A stretch of 64,000 bases of DNA. Source: Tubiluchus corallicola (Eukaryota > Priapulida > Priapulimorpha > Priapulimorphida > Tubiluchidae). Each line of letters starts with the position of its first letter. Positions within the stretch are counted from its first letter, which is position 1. Positions 26,001 through 37,400 of the stretch are shown piece by piece. The position numbers and the translations under genes are program-made. The notes beneath the pieces are model-generated. The model worked only from the letters and a program-made list of their open reading frames with translations. It searched no databases and had not been told where the DNA came from. Location of the stretch: assembly GCA_030141605.1 (NCBI GenBank), contig JAQGDQ010000883.1:1-64000 (forward strand). The letters run 5' to 3'.

Positions 26001-29000
26001 AATTACTGCACTGATTGTTACGTTGTTTGTGGTTGTTGTTGTTAGTATCTGCAGTATGCTCTACAGCTGCAGGTTGAATTACTTCACTGATTGTTACGTA
26101 TCTACAGTATGCTCTACAGCTGCAGCTTGAATTACTTCACTGATTGTTACGTATCTACAGTAAACTCTACAGCTGCAGCTTGAATTACTTCACTGATTGT
26201 TATGTATCTACAGTAAACTCTACAGCTGCAGCTTAAATTATTTCACTGATTGTTACATATCTACAGTGCACTCTACAGCTGCAGCTTGAATTACTTCACT
26301 CATTGTTACATATCTGCAGTATGCTCTACAGCTGCAGGTTGAATTACTTCACTGATTGTTACGTATCTGCAGTATGCTCTACAGCTGCAGGTTGAATTAC
26401 TTCACTCATTGTTACATATCTGCAGTATGCTCTACAGCTGCCGCTTGAATTACTGCACTCATTGTTACATATCTGCAGTATGCTCTACAGCTGCAGCTTG
26501 AATTACTGCACTCATTGTTACATATCTGCAGTATGCTCTACAGCTGCAGCTTGAATTACTTCACTCATTGTTACATATCTGCAGTATGCTCTACAGCTGC
26601 AGCTTGAATTACTTCACTGATTGTTACGTATCTGCAGTATGCTCTACAGCTGCAGGTTGAATTACTTCACTCATTGTTACATATCTGCAGTACACTCTAC
26701 AGCTGCAGCTTGAATTACTGCACTGATTGTTATGTATCTGCAGTATGCTCTACAGCTGCAGGTTGAATTACTTCACTGATTGTTACGTATCTACAGTATG
26801 CTCTACAGCTGCAGCTTGAATTACTTCACTGATTGTTACGTATCTACAGTAAACTCTACAGCTGCAGCTTGAATTACTTCACTGATTGTTATGTATCTAC
26901 AGTAAACTCTACAGCTGCAACTTAAATTATTTCACTGATTGTTACATATCTACAGTGCACTCTACAGCTGCAGCTTGAATTACTTCACTCATTGTTACAT
27001 ATCTGCAGTATGCTCTACAGCTGCAGGTTGAATTACTTCACTGATTGTTACGTATCTACAGTATGCTCTACAGCTGCAGCTTGAATTACTTCACTGATTG
27101 TTACGTATCTACAGTGCACTCTACAGCTGCAGCTTGAATTACTGCACTCATTGTTACGTATCTGCAGTATGCTCTACAGCTGCAGGTTGAATTACTTCAC
27201 TCATTGTTACATATCTGCAGTATGCTCTACAGCTGCAGCTTGAATTACTTCACTGATTGTTACGTATCTACAGTAAACTCTACAGCTGCAGCTTGAATCA
27301 CTTCACTGATTGTTACGTATCTACAGTATGCTCTACAGCTGCAGGTTGAATTACTTCACTGATTGTTACGTATCTACAGTACACTATAGCTGCAGCTTGA
27401 ATCATTTCAAATCATTCTTATCAGCATACGGTCAAGCACGTGCTAGTTTGCTAAATATAACAGATGCAGATTATTACAATACGGGTGCGCTTTGGCAACA
27501 TGATGTCGAAATGAAAAACATCATGATGTACAATTACATGCCTATTGAACAAAAATTATACTTCTAGTGCAAGCTAATGTTGTGTTATACATCGTTATTT
27601 CTAATCCGATAATTTATTTATAGCTATTTCCGGTTCTCCTCATTTCGTCTCCATTGTTGCATTTTATACCTGCTTATCGACCATGGATTATTGTTCACTT
27701 TTTTGTTGGTCTCTTTTTTGGGCGAACTTTTAAATGTGAAATTTGGCTTCAGTTTTGAATCAGAGGCCTTGGGCTTTGCGTCTTACCGTAAGTGTAAGAT
27801 CTATTTAAATAGAAAAACATGGTGACATCTAGTGGTCAGTTGATCTTTAACTCTTTACTTAATTATATATTGCAAACGTATTTGAAGTAACATGGTCATG
27901 GCATCTCAATTAAATGAATTTCTCGATAATTTCAAGACTGGGGAGTCGGTGCATTAAACTCCTAACTCTGGCTCCCACCCCTAGAATTTTAGGAGATCCA
28001 ATTCCGACTACTAAAATTGTAGGAGCCCCTCCTCCTGCCTTTAAGTAACAGTTTGTAGTACTTTCAATGTTTAGCTACAGTGGGGTTTCATCACTACTAG
28101 TACTTATGCTACTAAACAGTCTAGCTGCATTTTAAGACCAATACGAAAGTGCAATACCAATAAATGTGTTAAAACTTAAAAATAACTGGAGTTTGAGTGT
28201 ATCTATAGTTTTTACCGACTCTAACCCCGACTCCTCAAAAGCATTCATTTGCTAAATGCCCTTTTTCTTTGTTTCATTGCCGTTTGCAGGATACAATGCT
28301 ACCGTACTTGCTTACGGACAGACCGGAAGCGGAAAGACGTACACAATGGGCAGCAGTCACGAATTCCAAGAAGAAGAGGTCTTGGGGATAATTCCCCGGG
28401 CTGTTCGTGATATCTTTAAGACCGTGTCGGAAAAAGAGGAGTGGGAGTTTTTACTACGAGTGTCTTTTCTGGAAGTAAATATTTATGTTTTGTTTAGCTT
28501 CACTGCAAACGGTTTAGTTTTTTTAATGTCAATAATGCGTGCACGTCCCGTGTAGTTTATTTGCCTCTCAGCCGACACACTTTCTCGTTTTGGAATGTAA
28601 AAAATAACTTTTGTGGATTGTACCACGTCGTAAAATAGCTATAGAATTTCATTATGTGTGTGCTTGCAAACCACCCATAAGTCGGCATACTTAAAACCAC
28701 GTTATAATGATTCATAGTAATATGCACCAAAAATTTGGTCAAATGTTAATTTTTCATGTTTTATAAAAAACAACACTAAATATATTGGAGTTTTACAGTT
28801 TAGCATCAAATTAATCAAGAAAGTGTTCAAAAAAACTTTTAAAAAATTAATTTTATAACCCCTTACCCACTTTTCTGTCTTGAAACTAGTAATATAATTG
28901 TGAAGAGCTCGTATTTTCAAGCTCCGATTGTAGCTCCTGGAAGCTGTCATTTTGCTTCGGGTTTTTTCTGTTGTCACACCCAAATCTTTGTCAGGAAGAG

Positions 29001-31269
29001 CCATCCGCAGGATTTAAACATAACTTCAATGTGTTCTTGCAAAGTCCGCATCAACCAACATTTGTGCGGTTGCTAAGTGTTTGTGTAGAAACACGACGAA
29101 AAACAATGGCTGACTTTAACAGCGATTTTCTGAAAACTACGTTTTTCAATGCGAAACCTGCACCTCAACTTCAACGTGGATTATCTCAACTTAGAAATAA
29201 CATACAGCAATGAGCTTGGCATCAAGATGATCCTAATGAACTGGAGATTCAGGATATGTGAATAACTAGAAAAGTTTAATTGCTGACTTATGGACAGTTT
29301 TGCTATGCAAGTGCACATATATATGAGTAAGGTTCAGAAATACCATATGAAAGTTTGAAATCATGACCTGTATCTCTGTGAGGCTTAGTGAGCTTTACTT
29401 TCAATGCCAATGCATGTAGGACAAACCTCCAGCTTACTTAGCTGATCGTCTACAATTTCGTGTTTATAACAGGAACACCAGAGCTAGCAAAGCAAATGAA
29501 TTAGAATTGTACCTTTTGACAAAAATAAAATCTATGCTGATTGAGGATTTTCAAGCATTGCACCAAAGTGTTGGAATAAGCTACCAATTGAAATTTGAAC
29601 TTACACAAATTTAAATTCTTTTAAAAGGAAACTGAAGACTCATCTTTTTATGCAGTATTTTAATGTATAAGTGATGAATGTTTTGCATTGTATTGATGTT
29701 TTTTTTTAGTATTTTTTCTAAATATTTTTCTGTGACGAGAATTTTTCCGCGGACACGCGGAATTCCGAGTTTTTAGAAGACCAGTAGTGCCATTTTTGTA
29801 AATCGCGTGAATTCGTTGAGAAAATTTTTACGGACCCAGAACATTATTTCGCAAGCTGACCGCTAGGTGGCAGGCCGTCACTTTGTTTACATCACGTACA
29901 TCAGTGTAACCATGTGTATATCTCTATGTATAAAAATATAGAATCAATTGTGCGGAGTTATTTGAGTCAATTGCAGACAGTTTTTATATACTTTTGCATA
30001 GGAGCGGCTTAGAGGCTCTCTATGGCCACAAAATTGCTATTTGTTCCTTCGCCCCGTTGAACCACCATGGGGACTTTGCCCCTCAACCCCATTGGGGGCC
30101 TAGGCGGCCCCAAAACCCCCGGCCTGTTTCAGAGTTTTTTTGTAATTTGTCATTCTCATCCCTGATTTTTAATTGTTCAGCGCTTTTGAAAAAAGATTAT
30201 TGAACGAACGCTTCATGAATAAATACATTATTATTATTATTATAGTGGTAATTTGTTATTAAGCCCTAAAAAATTATTTAAAAAAAGTTTTTTTGGATAT
30301 TGCTTAATTTCTTTTTTGGTTTGTTCTGTTAGCTACACAATGAAGATATAAAGGATTTGCTCAATCCAAATAATCGGGACATTGCCATAAGGGAGGATCC
30401 AGACATTGGTGGCATTAAGGTATTTTAATAGTTTGCAGTAATAGGACTTCTTATTACGCCGACGTGGTCTTTGAATCTCCATTATGGAGCTGATACGGAG
30501 GCCGAATCCATATGTGCGAAAATATGTGACACCTAATTAACAACGATAGCGGCTAGTCAACTTTGGAATGGGCTTGTCCCATTGTGCCCAGGTGTCAAAC
30601 AAATTGGCTTCGTGATGCGTTGGGCAACCGAAATATTCATTAGGGTAGATTTCGGCTAATTTTGCTACGCGTTACTGAAAATGCTTCAAAACTGCCAAAA
30701 TGCGTTATTGGTTTCCGTCATTATTAGCTCAATGTACGCCCGGCATAGATTTGTTAATACTCTGTTCTCGAGTGCAACTTTGGCACCAAAAGACCAAATA
30801 ATTATAACAGGCCTCAAACGCGGCATTTCTTATAAATGGCCGAGTTCCTCAATGGCAATTATATTGCTGAAAACGAGCGGACTTAATTAGTAACCCGAAT
30901 ATATTCCGTGTTGTTGTCTACTGCGCGCCTCTTTTACCCCCCCCCCCCCGGTACATAATGCAACAGCTCAGCGGTATTGTTAGCTGCCGCAAGAGCCATC
31001 TACTGGTGAACGAACGCCGCTTTCGAGTAAAGTCAGTATATGATGTGCAGTATCTCATGTAATGTCTGACCTCAAAACCAGGTGCGTTTGTGATGCGCCA
31101 GAAACACTTTCTTTTTCCTGCTGCTAATTTGAATTACATCTCCGTTGTTAACGATTTGAAAACTGCTTAATAGACTTTGTTATATACATTAATGCCACAG
31201 TATAGCATACAGTTATGTTGCTAGACATTTTGAAGCATATTGGCATTCTCATCTCTCTCCATTGTTCTC

Positions 31270-31331
<62 letters not shown>

Positions 31332-31338
31332 CCTCCCT

Positions 31339-31410
<72 letters not shown>

Positions 31411-34400
31411 GTCTTTCTCACTCACTCTTTTTTCTCTATCTTTCTTTTTCTTTCTTACACATTTATTTTTTCTCTTTCTCTATCTGACACAATAGTAACA
31501 TTGAAAGCCTAGCTGTCTAAACTGCAGATCGGTAGGTTGCCTTGACAACACATTGTGAAATACTTGATGCTCACGAAGTCCACACTCAGCCACGATGGTG
31601 TTGTACTTGCCTGTAATTCAAGAGAAATGTTCACATTTATTCTGCTTTTACACAGTTGACAGGATTGTCAGAGATCATTGTTGCCAGTGCCGATGAGACA
31701 ATGAAGTGCCTCGAAGAGGGGTCATTCAGTCGCACCACGGCAGCTACAGCTATGAATCGTACCTCGAGTAGATCTCACGCCATCTTTACGATGCACATGG
31801 AGATGAGGCATAAGGGAACGTAAGAATTTAGATCATTTTTATTTCATTACTATGATTATCGTTATTATTATTATTATTAAAGGCAAGAACAAGTCACTTG
31901 GTATGTTGGGTTTCTCTTACTGTTATCGCATAAACTGTTTGTGGTGTGCTAAAGGAAAGAACAAGTCACTCAGTATGTTGGGTTTCTTTTACTGTTATCA
32001 CTTAAACTGTTTGTGGTGTGCTAAAGAAAAGAACAAGTAACTCAGTATGTTGAGTTTAGTTTACTGTTTTCACTTAAACTGTTTGTGGTGTGCTAAAGGA
32101 AAGAACAAGTCACTCAGTATGTTGGGTTTCTTTTACTGTTATCACTTAAACTGTTTGTGGTGTGCTAAAGGAAAGAACAAGTAACTCAGTATGTTGGGTT
32201 TATTTTACTGTTATCACTTAAACTGTTTGTTGTGCGCTAAAGGGAGGACAAGTCGCTCAGTATGTTGGGTTTATTTTACTGTTATCACTTGAACTTACTA
32301 AAATATAAGAAAGAAATTTGCAAAGAACTGCCCATGAAGCATAAATTTAAAATGTACCACCTGTGACTAGAAATTTTTCGGGTGTGATGGTTGCTGCCAT
32401 TCTTGAAAATCACGACGTAACTGGGAGACTTCGTGACTTTTCGTAAACGCGTACGCTGTTTAAACTAATTCAAATTTCTGCAGCTTACCTAATGTTCACT
32501 CGAAAATATTACAAAATTAGCCAAAGTAGAATGGGCATTGAAAATGAGAGCGCTCAGGCGTGAAATGATCGCAACTTTAAAGTGATTTTACTAATTACAC
32601 GAGGTGCTTATTGCAGTTTTATTACTAAATCCTTCTAACATTTTCGCGAACATTGAAATGTCTAGCTGCCTAGAAGACTTGATCTTTCCTTTAATATAAT
32701 ATCACTTGTACAGTAATACATACATAATTTAAGAACACATATTTATAGATCCATTGAATCTATTGATCTGTGTGTCACTTTTGCCTTCTTAGATTGTCTT
32801 AGATTTTTTTGCTTCGTAATTGCAGTTTCTGAAGGTTTTGTTTTGTTAAATTACATCCCAAAGAAATTTCCTTACGAAGTTATATTACTTAGCATTACGC
32901 TTATCAGTTTGAAAAACTTAAAGCACAAGGGAAACTTTCAACAACATAAAGCTTAAAAAATTCGTTTTGAAATTTTATGTCACTTACATACTGCCTTTTT
33001 GCATGCAGGACTTCAATCGGCAGTCACGCTGTATAAAACATGTAAATTTAAACTCCCGCGATGACCGTTAGACGCAGCCATTTTCACGACAGGTCATTTG
33101 AAACAAGTTTAGATAACATTTTGTAAAGTTTGAAAAAATAATCAGAGCATTCGTAGCGCATACGTCACTAACTAAATAAAATTTAAAATTACTGTATCTT
33201 GTCAATAAGATTAAAAATACGTTTTTGGTTACTGAGTGGTGCACCCTGGAGGGTGAGTCAGCGACTTTTTACCAATTGGTGAAAACATTTTAAATAATTA
33301 ATAATTTTCTTTTCTAGTTACATAAGTCTTTCTAGTAGGTAAGCGAAAATCTAAGTAATATAGATTTGCAAGGAAAGTCTTTTGAGACAATTTAACATTG
33401 CCTTTTCTTCCCTTGATTTACGTTAAAAGAAAATTCTTAATAATTTAGAATATTCGCACCAACTGACAAAATGTCACACTGTGCACCACTGATTCACCAA
33501 AAAACACATTGTTAATCTTGTTGACAAGATACAATAATTTGTGATTTTGCTTAGCTAGTGAAAAATGTGCTACGAATGCTATGGTTGTTTTTTCAAACTT
33601 GAAGCAAAGTTATCTAAACTTACCATTAAAATGGCTGTGCCCCATGAGTTTAAATATTTGCAAGTTTCATACAGGGTTACTGCTAACGCAAGCTCTGTAT
33701 GCAATAAGACAGCATGTAAGTGATTTTGCAATATTATTGAAGGGATTTTTGGCAGTGCAATGTAATCTCTAGTGTAGTTTGCCAAAGCGTTCATGAATTT
33801 AAAAACATTTAAATCGGTGTTTTCTTTCATATATATTAGCTCCTTTTTTCATTTTTTAACTCAATTCCTTGCATTTTTCTGCCATCTTAAAGAAACTTAT
33901 AATATATGCTTTCATATTTGGTATGGCTGTTGGGCAAATGTATAAGCATTAGTACTTTATTCACTTCAGAGAACACAGCACACTGATGTGAGTTCGTAAT
34001 GCCAGCGTTTTCTTTGAAATTAAAACAACACAGATTCATTGAGGCTGCACACACTGTCAGTACTGCACACGCAAGCACGATTAGACCACATCCAGATTCA
34101 TCAGGACGAACTTGACCGGGATCCGGTTTTTGGCCACCGCCCTTCGATCCCCGGTCAGGCATGGCCAGGTGCACAGCCTTTCTGGAGTGACATTAAAAAT
34201 GAAAAAGTATCTTAATTCACTCTGCATAACATATGGCAGAGAGAAACGTATAAATTTGTGCCAGCAGAAACGCCCTTGCTAACAGATGTTTGTCGAGTGC
34301 TGTTCTGTTCACACGGTAGCAGTTTTTCTTCCAGTTTTGACTTACAATACTCCTGTGGCTTCCCTGAATTGTGTAAGCATCGAAGCAATAATGTTAAATT

Positions 34401-37400
34401 CAACTCTTGTTTGTTTCCAGTGGAGATTATTGCAAAGCAAAGTTTCACTTGGTCGATCTAGCCGGTTCCGAACGCGTCAAGAAAACTCGAGCCGAGGGGG
34501 AGCGATTTAAAGAAGGTTTTTACAAAATTCATTTTACGGTTTTGCTTTGTATTCCGTCAGGTTTATTTAGTGGTAAAAGTGTGTGTGTGTGTGTGTGTGT
34601 ATGTTGCACGTGTCCATGAATCTTATATGTTCCACGTGTCCATGAATCTTATATGTTTCCACGAGTCCATGAATCTTATATGTTCCACGTATCCATGAAT
34701 CTTATATGTTCCATGTGTCCATGAATCTTATATGTTGCACGTGTCCATGAATCTTATTATATGTTCCACGTGTCCATGAATCTTATATGTTTCCACGAGT
34801 CCATGAATCTTATATGTTCCACGTGTCCATGAATCTTATATGTTCCATGTGTCCATGAATCTTATATGTTGCACGTGTCCATGAATCTTATATGTTCCAC
34901 GTGTCCATGAATCTTATATGTTTCCACGAGTCCATGAATCTTATATGTTCCACGTGTCCATGAATCTTATATGTTCCATGTGTCCATGAATCTTATATGT
35001 TGCACGTGTCCATGAATCTTATATGTTCCAAGTGTCCATGAATCTTATATGTTTCCACGAGTCCATGAATCTTATATGTTCCACGTGTCCATGAATCTTA
35101 TATGTTCCATGTGTCCATGAATCTTATATGTTTCCACGAGTCCATGAATCTTATATGTTCCACGTGTCCATGAATCTTATATGTTTCCACGAGTCCATGA
35201 ATCTTATATGTTCCACGTGTCCATGAATCTTATATGTTCCATGTGTCCATGAATCTTATATGTTCCACGTGTCCATGAATCTTATATGTTTTGATGAATC
35301 TCATGGCCCTCTTTGCGTCGTTTTTGTTTGCTGCTCTTGAAAATTGGAAATAGTCATTTTTTAAAGCCGTGTCACTGTTGAGATTTCAGCGCCATAGCGA
35401 GCAAAAAATGATCACAGCAGTCGCATTAGCATATCATTGTATTATTAGATGGAAAAATTCAAAAGAAAGTATGGGTTTTGGGTGAAAAACATTTCGCAGA
35501 AGAAAGGCATGTGAATATGTATCTCCACTAGAGGTGATCATTTTCTACCACAAAGCAAATTCGAATCCGAATTTGCGAGTTTCTTTGCGAGAAATCCGAG
35601 TCGAACCAAATGTCAGTATTTCGAATTCGAATCGATCTCGAATTGAGTTTAAAAGATTTTCGAACGAGTTTCCGAACCAGTAGTAAAAAAGTGGTCTTAC
35701 AAAGATCATGCACATTACTTGATTTTGTTCTGCAGTAAAACCGCTATTAGTTTGTTCAAAATTTTGCACAGAAACTGCAGCTAAATTATGCTAATTGCTG
35801 CTGCTGTTTCAAACATTTTAATGATAAAGAACGCATGTGGCTGAAGTGCTGAATAATTTGAATCTTAATTAAATAATGTTATATTTAATTTTGAAACGTT
35901 CTGTATGATCTTGAAAAGCAAGCTGTACAAAATGCATGTGCCTAACAGTAAACTTTCAAGAAATCTCTTTTTGCTCGTTATAACAGCACTTTGTAAGCTA
36001 AATTAAAATTAGTGCTCTACATTTGCAAATCGAGATTCTGCAAAAAATTGATTTTATTTTCCTTGCTGCACATTTTATTTAAATAATTTAAATTATTTGA
36101 ATCTTAATTAAATAATGTTATATTTAATTTTGAAACGTTCTGTATGATCTTGAAAAGTAAGCTGTACAAAATGCATGTGCCGAAAAGTAAACTTTCAAGA
36201 AATCTCTTTTTGCTCGTTATAACAGCACTTTGTAAGCTAAATTAAAATTAATGCTCTACATTTGCAAATCGAGATTCTGCAAAAAATTGATTTTATTTTC
36301 CTTGCTGCACATTTGATTAATTATGAACGTGATTTGTAGGTGTGAATATCAATCGTGGTTTGCTCTCACTGGGTAATGTGATCAGTGCTTTAGGCGATGA
36401 AAACCAACGGAAGCTGCACGTTCCGTACAGAGATTCCAAGCTGACGAGACTTTTACAAGGTACATTTATTGCTGCTTTATAAGTATTTTACTACGGCCAT
36501 ATCACGTTGAACACACTGGTTCTCGTCTGATCACCGAAGTTAAGCAACATATAAAGCCTGGTTAGTACTTGGATGGGTGACCGCCTAGGAATGCCAGGTG
36601 CTGTAGGGTTGCGGGATGCCCTCACTGTATCTCGACACTAGGCGGAGGAGCTGCACAAGCAGCCAACGGCTAGAGGGCGGAGGAGGTCAAGTGACCCAAC
36701 GGCCATGTGTAGAGGAGTAAACCTTCCAAATCAGGAGTGGAGCCCCGAAGGCGGACCAGTGCAGCATGCTCACTGACTCCGGCAGCTCCTGCAGCCAACC
36801 TGGTGCCAAACGTATCGCTCCACTTTCCTTTGGCCTACACCAGCGAGGAAGAGAGAGGGTTCATGTTGTCTGGGCAACTCAGGGTCTCCATACACCTCGC
36901 CCAGGCGTGCGCCCTGGAGACGTTCAAGGATCGGACTGCTCAGCCACAGTCGACGCTGCAGCTCCATCAGTGTGTTCAATAACTGACTCTCTTGGCATAC
37001 ACTCCACTGCCTTCCGAGACAGAAGGATGCCAACAATGAGTATTTTGCTTAAACATTGTGCCTAAGGAAGAAAGTTTGCTGCCAACAGTTAATAATACCT
37101 AAGCCCGACAGTGAATTTCTGGTATGACATTTATTAAAGAAATGAGAGATTCAAAAATTATAAACTGTATCTAGATTTGAGCTTTTGAAGCCTTGGCACT
37201 CGCTTGCTTGGCAAAAACATACTGTACTGTATGACCTCGCCGGGAAGACTCTGACTTGTCGCTGAGACTTTCATCAGCATTCACAGTATTAAAACTATCT
37301 TCAGCATTTACACTGTTTAAACTTTCTTCATGATTTATAGCATTTAAATTATCTTTAGCATTTATGTAATATCTTCTGACTGTGTAGTCTAACAGTTATG

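Noticed and set aside
22683-27410. CRISPR-like array of about 50-bp units
   Set aside because: Units are directly tandem without unique spacers, and the locus is an intron of an animal gene.
28971-29213. 80-codon open frame in KIF4 intron 3
   Set aside because: It has no recognisable motif, lies between well-defined KIF4 exons and would break the KIF4 frame if included.
36737-37065. Overlapping open frames of 81-99 codons
   Set aside because: They lie in the GC-rich segment after the 5S-like sequence; open length is explained by base composition and no domain is seen.
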